Source: JAMXLO01 sp963832895
GTDB lineage: Bacteria > Pseudomonadota > Alphaproteobacteria > Acetobacterales > Acetobacteraceae
Reading direction: 5' to 3'
Assembly: GCA_963832895.1 (NCBI GenBank)
Contig: CAWHVQ010000015.1
Span: 124,001 to 188,000, forward strand
Length of the DNA stretch: 64,000 nucleotides
Shown: positions 18,250 to 25,758 of the stretch, in pieces
Numbering within the stretch: position 1 is the first letter of the stretch
How the letters are laid out: every line of letters begins with the position of its first letter
The notes under the pieces: generated by a model
What the model saw: only the letters and a program-made list of their open reading frames with translations
Databases searched by the model: none
What the model was told of the DNA's origin: nothing
Program-made: the position numbers and the translations under genes

Positions 18250-18727
18250 CGCGACACTAAAGTCTCAGCTGTCATCGGTAGCGGGGGAGCACCGGTGCTT
18301 CCCCGTTTGCGCGTCCGGCGAGCGCGGCTTTACTCTGCTGGAGGTCCTTGTCGCCTTCATCATCGCGGCGTTGGCCCTTGCTGTGCTGTTCAACGCCGGA
18401 TTGGCCGGTCTGCACTCCACCCAGGCCGCGGCACATTATGAGCAGGCCATTGCGCGCGCCCGATCACACCTGACAGCGGCCGTGCACGCCAGCCCGCTTG
18501 TGTCTGGCGACTGGCAGGGTGACGACGGTGGGGGCTTCCGCTGGCACTTACGTGTGACACCGGTCGCCAGCACCACCGTCAAACCGGTCAACGCCGTGAC
18601 GCTGCGTGGCTCGGCGAGCTTCCCGCTGACACTTTTTGCCGTAACGTTGTCGGTCGCGTGGCGCGACGGTGGCGTTGCACGCGAGGTGCGGCTGGATACC
18701 GAACAGATCGGTCAGGGCACGCGATGA
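18233..18727 (+). CDS. gspI: Type II secretion minor pseudopilin GspI
   Basis: 164 residues. A longer than usual leader of about 31 residues (MEAKTDATLKSQLSS, then GERG) precedes the prepilin site G-FTLLEVLVAFIIAALALAVL. The AVLFNAGLAGLHSTQAAAHYEQAIARA segment fits GspI. The ATG at 18233 overlaps the phosphoesterase end, tying the cargo gene to the pseudopilins. GspI nucleates the tip complex with GspJ and GspK. A shorter start is not obvious; the leader length is a mild oddity. Confidence 0.83.
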   Translation: MEAKTDATLKSQLSSVAGEHRCFPVCASGERGFTLLEVLVAFIIAALALAVLFNAGLAGLHSTQAAAHYEQAIARARSHLTAAVHASPLVSGDWQGDDGGGFRWHLRVTPVASTTVKPVNAVTLRGSASFPLTLFAVTLSVAWRDGGVAREVRLDTEQIGQGTR

Positions 18728-19324
18728 AAGCGGCGGCACTCGTCCGTCCGGCGAATGGCTTCACACTGCTCGAGCTCCTCATCGCATTGACGGTACTCGG
18801 CTTCCTGCTCGCGGGGCTTGCGCAAGGCGTGCATTTCGGCCTGCTCGCCTGGCGCACCGGAGTACCGACTGACCAACAGCAACGACGATTTCAATACGCT
18901 CGATAGCACCCTGCGGCATCTGGTTGAAGGCGCTGATCCGGGGGATGATCTCGACCCTGCGCCGTTCGTCGGCAGCAGTGACAGGCTGGATTGCGTCACG
19001 GCGTTGCCCAGCGTGGGTGACCCGACGGGTAGCCGACGCATGCAGGCCACATTGCTGGTCGATGCGGGGCATCGGCTCGTGCTCCGCTGGCTCCCTTATC
19101 TGCATGCGAAGCGCGTAGGACCACCGGCGTCGCCGACGGACACCGAATTACTGCGCGGCGTGTCACGGATGGAGCTGGCGTTCTGGCGTCCCGGCGGCGG
19201 TTGGGTCAGTGCATGGCGCGCACCAAGTCTGCCGACACTGGTTCGCATCCGACTGCAGTTCCCTGCTGGCGACGCACGTCACTGGCCGGACATCGTGGCG
19301 GCACCGTTGCTTGACCCTCCATGA
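18724..19324 (+). pseudogene. gspJ: Type II secretion minor pseudopilin GspJ, one frame break
   Basis: Starts with ATG overlapping the gspI stop (ATGA). The leader MKAAALVRPANG is followed by FTLLELLIALTVLGFLLAGL. The frame then ends at 18906 within a repeat-like QQQRRFQYAR. Removing one C at GTACCG (18862-18867) gives AWRTGVRLTNSNDDFNTLDS, TLRHLVEGADPGDDLDPAPF and a normal GspJ body to the stop at 19322, overlapping gspK by four bases. The repaired length is about 199 residues, standard for GspJ. Either a real single-base lesion or a sequencing error; the perfect junctions on both sides favour a gene that is or was functional. Confidence 0.8.
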
Positions 19325-20139
19325 AGCGCAACAAAACCGACCAACGCGGCTTCGCCCTGCTGATCGTGTTGTGGACGCTGGGTTTGTTGGCGTTGTTGGG
19401 AACTCAACTGCTGGCCACCGCGCGGCAGGACACACAGCTTGCGCGCAACCTGGTGGACGCCGCGGAACTGGAAGCGGCAGCAAACGGCGCGGCACAGCAG
19501 GCGATCTTCGCGAGCCTGGATATGTCAAACAAGCACTGGGATGCCGATAGTATCACGCGCGTGATCCGAGTCGGGCACATCCCGGTCGCAGTGCAACTGG
19601 ATGACGAGGCGGAGAAGGTCAATCCGAATATCGCATCGGTGGCACTGCTACAAGCGCTGATGACGGCACTCGGCATCGATCGTGTCACTGCTGCGGCAGT
19701 GGCGGCCTCGATTGCGGAATGGCGCCAGGCGTCCGCAGTGGCTGGCGGCGCCGACGCAGTCACGGCGCGCTATGTTGCAGCGCGACGCGAATATGCGCCA
19801 CCCGGAACGCCCTTCACCAACCTGGACGAGCTCGAAGCGGTATTTGGCATGACGCCCGACATGTTGGGCCGCCTGCGCCCGCACCTGACAATATTCACCG
19901 ATGATGATCCGGACATGGCCACCCGCGATCCAATAGTCGCGCAAGCCCTCGTGTTGGCGGGACAAGGCGGCACGGCAGGTGTGGAAGGCGTCACCGGATT
20001 GGTGTCGATCACGGCTGATGCCCGCGGACGAGGCCGCGCACACTTTACCGTGCACGTAGTTGTGCGAACGAACGCACAGGCGGAAGGACGACGATACGAG
20101 ATTCTCGCGCACGAGCAATTCTGGAGCAGCGGGCCATAG
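19321..20139 (+). CDS. gspK: Type II secretion pseudopilin-like protein GspK
   Basis: 272 residues. Leader MKRNKTDQRG then FALLIVLWTLGLLALLGTQL, which lacks the position-5 Glu, as expected for GspK. The SAM-like domain (NIASVALLQALMTALGIDRV, VAASIAEWRQ, GTPFTNLDELEAVFGMT) is present. It is slightly shorter than enterobacterial GspK (about 320). It caps the pseudopilus tip. Last T2SS gene in the window, overlapping gspJ by four bases. Confidence 0.88.
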   Translation: MKRNKTDQRGFALLIVLWTLGLLALLGTQLLATARQDTQLARNLVDAAELEAAANGAAQQAIFASLDMSNKHWDADSITRVIRVGHIPVAVQLDDEAEKVNPNIASVALLQALMTALGIDRVTAAAVAASIAEWRQASAVAGGADAVTARYVAARREYAPPGTPFTNLDELEAVFGMTPDMLGRLRPHLTIFTDDDPDMATRDPIVAQALVLAGQGGTAGVEGVTGLVSITADARGRGRAHFTVHVVVRTNAQAEGRRYEILAHEQFWSSGP

Positions 20140-20465
20140 CCGTGATACGAGTAATAGACGATGCATCCGCGTGATCAATTGAGGCCACTGGTTAGCATTA
20201 ATTTTACTTGAGGCTTTCACTAACCGTGTGTCTGATAGACCGAATCGGTAACTGTGGCGTTTTGTCACATATCCCTAAGAACAACATCGTCGCGTTCCGG
20301 CTGGACGGAGAGTCGTGCGGGTCAGATTGAATAGCGTCTGGCTCTGAATAACCTCGCACTTCAGCTTGCCGTGGCTCTTGAGAGCTATTCGTATCGCCGC
20401 GGTTGTGCGGGCCGCTTGCGCTGTGTCTCAAATGTTAGAGGGGAGGAAGGGTATGAAGTCTTAAC
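20140..20465 (+). other. Intergenic region upstream of the beta-propeller gene
   Basis: 326 bases with a lower GC stretch (about 20190-20275), a reasonable place for the promoter of the propeller gene. I see no gene. A strong purine-rich ribosome site (GGGGAGGAAGG, about 20441-20451) sits just before ATG AAG TCT TAA at 20453, that is, in front of an ATG that stops after three codons in a phase different from the downstream gene. Confidence 0.5.
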
Positions 20466-21782
20466 TTGTACAAAAGCAGGTCGATGGAAGGTTCCGCGAA
20501 GGCAGCCTTGCTGTTAGGAACGATCGCCGGGGCGTTGCTATTCGCCGGCACCGGCGCGACGCGCGCGGACGAGCACATGGTGCTGGTCGATAAGATCGTC
20601 GTGCCGCAGGGCACTCTCCCGGAGTCCACCTGCGTGCCTGGGACGGGCCTCGGTGCGTTCGATATCAGCTTCGCGGACCCGAAGACTGATCTGTATGTCC
20701 TGTCGGATCGCACCAACGGGTCGGTCGATTTCTTCGACGCCAGCGACGATACTTATATTGGCCGCGTCGGTGGCTTTCAGGGCGTCAAGTGCACTACCCC
20801 GACACCGCCGGCAGCTCCCGCGGCAAACAACGCCATATCCGGGCCTGACGGCGTCGTCATCGTCGACGGCAGTACGGTCTGGGCAGGCGATGGCGACAGC
20901 ACGCTCAAGGTGATCGATATCAAGACGTTCAATCTGACCGATACGATCACGGTCACTGACCCGACCGATCCGAGCGTGAAGATGCGCGTCGACGAGATGG
21001 CCTATGATTCGCGTGACCACATCCTGGCCGCCGCGAACAACGCCAATACGCCGCCGTTCATAACGATGGTAGACACCAACACCCACAAAATCCTCGGACA
21101 GATCGTGTTCGACACGGCCCATGCCGGTGTCGACGCAACAAACGGTATCGAGCAATCGCAATGGTCGCCGCAGACCGGCCTGTTCTACGTCTCGATACCG
21201 CAGTTGGGCCCGGAATCCGCGCAGGGTGCTGTCGCGGTGATCGATCCCAGCAGCATGAAGGTTATAGCCGTCTATCCGGTGCAGAACTGCTCACCGGCCG
21301 GCCTTGCACTCGGACCGCGGCACGAGGCGTTAATCGGTTGCAGTGCGTCCTTTACGGTCCCGCCGAGCACGGTCGCAACCACCCAGTCAATCATCATCAA
21401 TCTCGACACTGGGGACGTCCTGGCAAACATAACCCAGGCAGGCGGGAACGACGAAGTCTGGTTCGATCCCGGGACGCAGCACTACTACCTCGCGGCGCGC
21501 GGCACCGTGGACAGTAGTACCGGTAAGGTGACACCGATCCTTGGCACGGTCGACGCCAATACGTTCATGTTCGACGGTGGCGTGGCGACATCAACTACCG
21601 CGCACTCGGTCGCGGCTGATAAGTTCTCGCACCATGTCTTCGTGCCGATCGGCTTTGTGCCTACGGGTAGCCCGGCCGGCACGGATCCAACCAATCCCTG
21701 TCCGATGAATGGCTGCATTGCGGTCTACCTGCCATCGTCTATCGATGACGACGACCTCGGTGCGCGGTTAGCCAAGCGCTAG
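20466..21782 (+). CDS. Secreted beta-propeller (YVTN/SMP-30-like) protein
   Basis: 438 residues from a TTG at 20466, or 432 from an ATG at 20484. It has a signal peptide (AALLLGTIAGALLFAGTGATRA) and a repeat architecture typical of surface or secreted propellers: DLYVLSDRTNGSVDFFDAS, STLKVIDIKTFNLTDTI, ITMVDTNTHKILGQIVFD, AVAVIDPSSMKVIAVYPV. Four Cys are spaced in the mature chain. No catalytic motif is evident. The best ribosome site lies in front of an ATG at 20453 in another phase; dropping one A from TTAAC would give a continuous MKSYLYKSRSMEG start. Being secreted and just downstream of gspK it may be T2SS cargo; this is inference. Confidence 0.75.
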   Translation: MYKSRSMEGSAKAALLLGTIAGALLFAGTGATRADEHMVLVDKIVVPQGTLPESTCVPGTGLGAFDISFADPKTDLYVLSDRTNGSVDFFDASDDTYIGRVGGFQGVKCTTPTPPAAPAANNAISGPDGVVIVDGSTVWAGDGDSTLKVIDIKTFNLTDTITVTDPTDPSVKMRVDEMAYDSRDHILAAANNANTPPFITMVDTNTHKILGQIVFDTAHAGVDATNGIEQSQWSPQTGLFYVSIPQLGPESAQGAVAVIDPSSMKVIAVYPVQNCSPAGLALGPRHEALIGCSASFTVPPSTVATTQSIIINLDTGDVLANITQAGGNDEVWFDPGTQHYYLAARGTVDSSTGKVTPILGTVDANTFMFDGGVATSTTAHSVAADKFSHHVFVPIGFVPTGSPAGTDPTNPCPMNGCIAVYLPSSIDDDDLGARLAKR

Positions 21783-21793
21783 AGGGTTGGAAC

Positions 21794-21822
21794 GCCGCTG
21801 TCCGTTGAGGACGGACAGCGGC
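21794..21822 (+). terminator. Strong hairpin after the beta-propeller gene
   Basis: Perfect 12-bp inverted repeat: GCCGCTGTCCGT, loop TGAGG, ACGGACAGCGGC, starting 12 bases after the propeller stop. Only a weak T-rich tail follows (CTTCTGATC), so it could be an intrinsic terminator or an mRNA-stabilising stem. Confidence 0.7.
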
Positions 21823-21845
21823 TTCTGATCGTTCAGTGCCTTTGA

Positions 21846-22134
21846 TTACCGCAGAATTGCTGCATATCGAAGCCAACGAAAGAAGACGAGAATGCGACGG
21901 GTATCGCGATTGATCGCTTGACGCTTGACGAAGTGATGCAGGCGCATCGGTGATGCGCTGGCCGATGGGACGACGTACGAACATTTTGTGGAATACTTGG
22001 CCAAGGCAGCCGCCAACCAGTTCACCGAGGCGCTCAACCATGGTCGGAAGCACGTGGTGTCCACAAATCTGTCGGGGCAAAACTCGAACTCTTCTCAAGG
22101 TGGTGCTGTAGCGCTGTCGCCAAGCGCAAGATAA
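21846..22134 (+). pseudogene. Frame-broken small ORF of unknown function
   Basis: An open phase from 21846 reads ENATGIAIDRLTLDEVMQAH and then stops. The next phase continues DALADGTTYEHFVEYLAKAA, NQFTEALNHGRKHVV and ends at a TAA at 22132. Dropping one G from CGGT at 21948-21951 fuses them into one coherent, acidic then amphipathic sequence of about 95 residues. No start codon is visible at the front, so it is a fragment or has a second lesion. I do not recognise the family. Confidence 0.35.
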
Positions 22135-22173
22135 GAAAGCCGAAAACTGTCATGGCATTCGGCAGCATCGGGT

Positions 22174-22533
22174 TTGTATTCGGGCGGCGATGCCGGAACG
22201 GGGGGCGATCAAGCACAGATCGAACAATTCCAGACCGGGGTGGCGACCGTCACCGACGTCAAGGCGAAGCTTGGTGAGCCGCAGCAATCAGCGCAGAAGA
22301 CGGACGGCGGCACCACGCTGACCTACGTCCACAGGGAACGTACTTCGAATGCGACGAGTTATGTTCCGTTTGCTCGCTGGGCGGGCGGTGAGGTGACAAT
22401 CAGGACCACGTCGGTTGCTTTCGACTTCGGCCCTGCCGGTAAACTGCTCGACAGCAACACGAGCGAGAACAGCTTCGATGGTCAGCTTGGCAAGTGCCCG
22501 GACCTGCCCGACCTGACCGCGCCCAAGTCCTAG
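22174..22533 (+). CDS. BamE/SmpA-like small protein (N-terminus uncertain)
   Basis: 119 residues from a TTG at 22174. The body matches the small BamE/OmlA fold: IEQFQTGVATVTDVKAKLGEP, DGGTTLTYVHRERTS, TSVAFDFGPAGKLLDS. Such proteins are usually outer-membrane lipoproteins, but here no signal peptide or lipobox is readable in frame; the upstream phase is open only back to a TAA at 22132. Either the N-terminus is lost, or it is hidden by an indel like others nearby. Function beyond the fold is unknown. Confidence 0.55.
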   Translation: MYSGGDAGTGGDQAQIEQFQTGVATVTDVKAKLGEPQQSAQKTDGGTTLTYVHRERTSNATSYVPFARWAGGEVTIRTTSVAFDFGPAGKLLDSNTSENSFDGQLGKCPDLPDLTAPKS

Positions 22534-22649
22534 AGACTGCTCTGGAGGCGCCCGCCAGTCTGCTGCCAACCCCATAGGGCGACGGTGCAAAGGGTGTAAC
22601 GTCCGGTCACGTGCCCGGTCTCACACAGGGCAGGCAGCGGAGGCGGACC

Positions 22650-23333
22650 GTGCGACGACGAGACCTGATTGCGGCGGCGCTCACAAGCGGTATCGCGCCG
22701 GCGGCGCGGGCGGCGGTGAAGAGCGTGGTCCTTGAACTGTTCACGTCGCAGGGCTGCTCCTCGTGTCCGCCGGCCGATGCCCTGCTGGGACAACTAGCGC
22801 AACGCCCCGATGTGATCGCGCTGGCTTGGCACGTCGATTACTGGGACCGCCTGGGGTGGCGTGACCGGTTTGCCAGCCGCGCGGCAACCGTTCGTCAGCA
22901 GGCCTATGCGCGCCGGCTCGGCAATGAGGTGTTCACACCGGCGCTCGTGGTGGACGGCACGGCCGTTGTCGTGGGCTCTGACCGGGCCTCGGTCGCGGCA
23001 GCGATCGCGGCCGCAGGCGCGCTCCCTTCCATTCTGACGTTCAGCCGCACCGAAGACGGCATTACGGTGCAGACGACGGCCGCTCCCGGCGCAGTTCGTG
23101 CCGAGCGCATCGTCTACGATCCGCAGCAGGCGACGGATGTGGACGCCGGCGAGAATGACGGCCAGCGACTGCGCGAGTACCGCGTCGTGCGGGACGCTGC
23201 GACGCTGGCCGCATGGGACGGCGCCCCCCGCCGCTTCACCGTGGCACCGCCCGGTCCCGGTCAGGGACAGGTGATCCTGCTGCGATCGGAGGATCTTCGG
23301 ATCCTCGGTGCTGTCGACCTGCCGGCCGGCTGA
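22650..23333 (+). CDS. DUF1223 thioredoxin-like secreted protein
   Basis: About 227 residues from a GTG at 22650, which has GGAGG six bases upstream; a GTG at 22611 would add 13 residues without a ribosome site. The N-terminus MRRRDLIAAALTSGIAPAARA is Tat/Sec-like with an RRR. The core VVLELFTSQGCSSCPPADALL (with CSSC) and HVDYWDRLGWRDRFAS are diagnostic of DUF1223, a thioredoxin-fold family. The CxxC suggests redox activity in the periplasm, but family function is not established. It converges on a tiny membrane protein gene with adjoining stops. Confidence 0.85.
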   Translation: MRRRDLIAAALTSGIAPAARAAVKSVVLELFTSQGCSSCPPADALLGQLAQRPDVIALAWHVDYWDRLGWRDRFASRAATVRQQAYARRLGNEVFTPALVVDGTAVVVGSDRASVAAAIAAAGALPSILTFSRTEDGITVQTTAAPGAVRAERIVYDPQQATDVDAGENDGQRLREYRVVRDAATLAAWDGAPRRFTVAPPGPGQGQVILLRSEDLRILGAVDLPAG

Positions 23334-23504
23334 TCAGGGCAACGCTGCGAGGGCGGCGTTGGCTAAATCGGGCAGAGTCTGCCACTCGACGATCAGCAGC
23401 CAGGACGCCAGCAGGACAATGATCCCGACCAAAGGCGCGAATGGCGCGTGGCGACGGCCCGCGCGGCGCGGGCGATCGGGATCGGTGATGTGTGATCCGG
23501 CCAT
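23334..23504 (-). CDS. Tiny single-span membrane protein
   Basis: 56 residues from the ATG at 23504, preceded by GGGAGAAG. A basic N-terminus (DPDRPRRAGRRHAPFAP) is followed by one helix (LVGIIVLLASWLLIVEW) and a short tail. No family recognised. Good ribosome site and codon use make it likely real. Confidence 0.5.
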   Translation of the reverse strand: MAGSHITDPDRPRRAGRRHAPFAPLVGIIVLLASWLLIVEWQTLPDLANAALAALP

Positions 23505-23631
23505 AGCTACTTCTCCCGGCGTACCGAGACTTGTAATCATCTAGAATTAACGCGGCGATTGCGGCAGGTTTTTGCCTGCGCGGATCAGAATTGAGCCTGA
23601 CGCATAGGTCCAAGGCCGCAGCGCCCGCATA

Positions 23632-24900
23632 ATGGTTGCGCCTCCTCCAACTGGATCGACCGTGAGCCAGAACACACTCGCCGCGCCATACACCGCCACG
23701 CCAGCGGGCAGCGAAACCACGACCTTCGCGATCCTGGTGTCGCTCTCGGTCTGCCATCTGCTGAACGACATGAACCAGTCGCTGGTTCCGGCGCTCTATC
23801 CGGTTCTGAAGGAGACCTACCGGCTGGATTTCGGCCAGGTGGGATTGATCGCGCTGGCCTCGCAGCTCACCGCCTCGATGCTGCAGCCGGTGGTCGGCAT
23901 GGTCACCGACCGTCGTCCGCAGCCGTTCTCACTGCCGGTCGCCATGTGCTGCAGCCTGATCGGACTGCTGCTGCTGGCGGTCGCCGGCAACTACCCGACG
24001 ATCCTGGCGGCAGCGGCTCTGGTCGGCGTCGGCTCCTCGGTGTTCCATCCGGAGTCGTCGCGTGTGGCGCGGATGGCCTCGGGCGGCAGGCATGGCTTCG
24101 CGCAATCGCTGTTCCAGGTCGGCGGCAGCGCCGGATCGGCGATCGGTCCGCTGCTCGCGGCGTTCATCGTGGTACCGCGCGGCCAGGGCAGCGTAGCGTG
24201 GTTCTCGGCCGCCGCGTTGCTGGCGATCGTCCTGCTGGCCAATGTCAGCCTGTGGTACAGCCGGCATCTGTCGCTTCGAGGCGCCGGTGCGGGCAGCGCT
24301 CGCGGCGCCGCCTACGCCGTGCTGTCACGCCGGCGGGTGCTGTTCGCGATCGCCATCCTGGTGGCGCTGCTGTTCTCGAAGAACGTCTATACGTCGTCGC
24401 TCAGCTCGTACTACACGTTCTACCTGATCCATAAATTCGGCCTCTCGGTGCAGAGCGCGCAGATCCACCTGTTCGTGTTCCTGGCTTCGGTGGCGGCGGG
24501 CACCTTCGCCGGAGGGCCGATCGGCGACCGGTTCGGACGCAAGCCGGTGATCTGGTTCTCGATCCTCGGCGCCTTCCCGTTCGCGTTGATGCTGCCCTAT
24601 GCGAACCTGCTCTGGACCGGCATCCTGACCGTGGCGATCGGGCTGATCCTGGCCTCGGCCTTCTCGGCGATCCTGGTGTATGCGCAGGACCTGTTGCCGG
24701 GACGGGTGGGCACGGTGGCCGGCATGTTCTTCGGCTTCTCGTTCGGCCTGGGCGGACTGGGCGCGGCGGCACTTGGCCAGGTAGCCGACTGGACCAGCAT
24801 CGAGACGGTGTATCGGCTGTGCTCGTTCCTGCCGCTGATCGGGCTGCTCACGGCATTCCTACCGAACATAGAAGGGCCGCGTCGCAGCGTCGCGCGGTGA
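23632..24900 (+). CDS. MFS transporter, fosmidomycin-resistance (Fsr) type
   Basis: 422 residues and about 12 membrane helices. The Fsr subfamily marks are clear: CHLLNDMNQSLVPALYPVLK in helix 1, SSVFHPESSRVARMASGGRH with GFAQSLFQVGGSAGSAIGPL in helices 4-5, and GPIGDRFGRKPVIWFSILG in the central loop. Fsr-like pumps export small hydrophilic drugs or metabolites; the natural substrate is unknown. The N-terminal 25 residues look non-membrane, and a GTG at 23662 (VSQNTL) could be the true start. No regulator gene is adjacent. Confidence 0.85.
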   Translation: MVAPPPTGSTVSQNTLAAPYTATPAGSETTTFAILVSLSVCHLLNDMNQSLVPALYPVLKETYRLDFGQVGLIALASQLTASMLQPVVGMVTDRRPQPFSLPVAMCCSLIGLLLLAVAGNYPTILAAAALVGVGSSVFHPESSRVARMASGGRHGFAQSLFQVGGSAGSAIGPLLAAFIVVPRGQGSVAWFSAAALLAIVLLANVSLWYSRHLSLRGAGAGSARGAAYAVLSRRRVLFAIAILVALLFSKNVYTSSLSSYYTFYLIHKFGLSVQSAQIHLFVFLASVAAGTFAGGPIGDRFGRKPVIWFSILGAFPFALMLPYANLLWTGILTVAIGLILASAFSAILVYAQDLLPGRVGTVAGMFFGFSFGLGGLGAAALGQVADWTSIETVYRLCSFLPLIGLLTAFLPNIEGPRRSVAR

Positions 24901-24903
24901 CCG

Positions 24904-25653
24904 TCACATCGCGCGCGCGAAAAAGCCCACCGTCACCGTCGCCGTTAACACCACGACAAAGCCGCGCACGACCCGTGCCGGCAGCCACCGCCCAATCCGC
25001 GCGCCCAGATAGCCGCCGACCACGCTCGCCGCCAGCATGGGAAGCGTCTCCGGCCAGCGCGCGGCCCCTGCGGCGATGAACCAGAGCACGGCGGCGCCGT
25101 TGGCCGCACTGACCAGCAGCACGCGCGCCGGCGCCATCGATTTCAGATCGCCGGTCGCATTCACCAGGCTCCAGGTCGCCAGCATCATCAGCCCGACCGC
25201 ACCGCCGAAATAGCCGCCATAGATCGAGATGGCGAACTGCAGGACCAGCAGCGTGCCGGGTCGTACCCGCACGAAACGGCGCAGCAGCAGGCCGGCTCGG
25301 GCGCCCACGGCAAAGGTGATCGTGGCGAACAACAGCAGGAACGGGATCACCACGTCGAACAGGCGGGCCGGCGTGGCGAGCAGCAGCACTGCGCCCGCAA
25401 GCCCGCCCGCAAGGCTGAGCGGCAGCAGCGCGCGCAACCTCAGGCCGAACACATGCGAGAAGTCGCGGCGGTAGGCGAAAGTGCTCGCCAACGTGCCAGG
25501 GAACAGCGCTACCGTGGAGGAGGCGTTGGCGATGACCGGCGGCAGTCCGGCCGCGATCATCACGGGGAAGCTGACGAAGGAGCCGCCGCCTGCGATTGCG
25601 TTCATCGCTCCGGCCAGCAGTCCGGCAACGGCAAGCAGGCCGGCGTGTTGCAT
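24904..25653 (-). CDS. TauE/SafE family (DUF81) anion exporter
   Basis: 249 residues, about eight membrane helices in two halves. The first half has AGLLAGAMNAIAGGGSFVSF and FPVMIAAGLPPVIANASSTV, the second ISIYGGYFGGAVGLMMLATW, which are the repeated GGG motifs of the family. Members move sulfite, sulfoacetate or other anions; the substrate is not clear here. It converges on the Fsr gene (stops three bases apart) and is divergent from the tetR-type gene. Confidence 0.85.
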   Translation of the reverse strand: MQHAGLLAVAGLLAGAMNAIAGGGSFVSFPVMIAAGLPPVIANASSTVALFPGTLASTFAYRRDFSHVFGLRLRALLPLSLAGGLAGAVLLLATPARLFDVVIPFLLLFATITFAVGARAGLLLRRFVRVRPGTLLVLQFAISIYGGYFGGAVGLMMLATWSLVNATGDLKSMAPARVLLVSAANGAAVLWFIAAGAARWPETLPMLAASVVGGYLGARIGRWLPARVVRGFVVVLTATVTVGFFARAM

Positions 25654-25729
25654 GCGCGCAAGCTGGCCGGTCAGGCATCAGTTCACAACTGGCCACAGTT
25701 CGGTGCCGACCGAAACGATAGCGCTTGAA

Positions 25730-25747
25730 ACTGACTGAATGGTCAGT
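25730..25747. promoter_or_regulatory. Palindromic TetR-family operator upstream of the efflux operon
   Basis: Inverted repeat ACTGAC-TGAATG-GTCAGT ending 11 bases before the regulator's ATG. Six-base perfect arms with a six-base spacer, right in front of a TetR/AcrR gene, is the classic layout of an autorepression site. Regulation of the whole operon (regulator, HlyD, ABC) by it is inference. Confidence 0.7.
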
Positions 25748-25758
25748 AAGTAATAGCA

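Noticed and set aside
16162..20465. Pho box in front of the phosphoesterase or propeller gene
   Set aside because: Only isolated heptamer-like matches (one CTGTCAT near 18269, inside a gene); no paired repeat.
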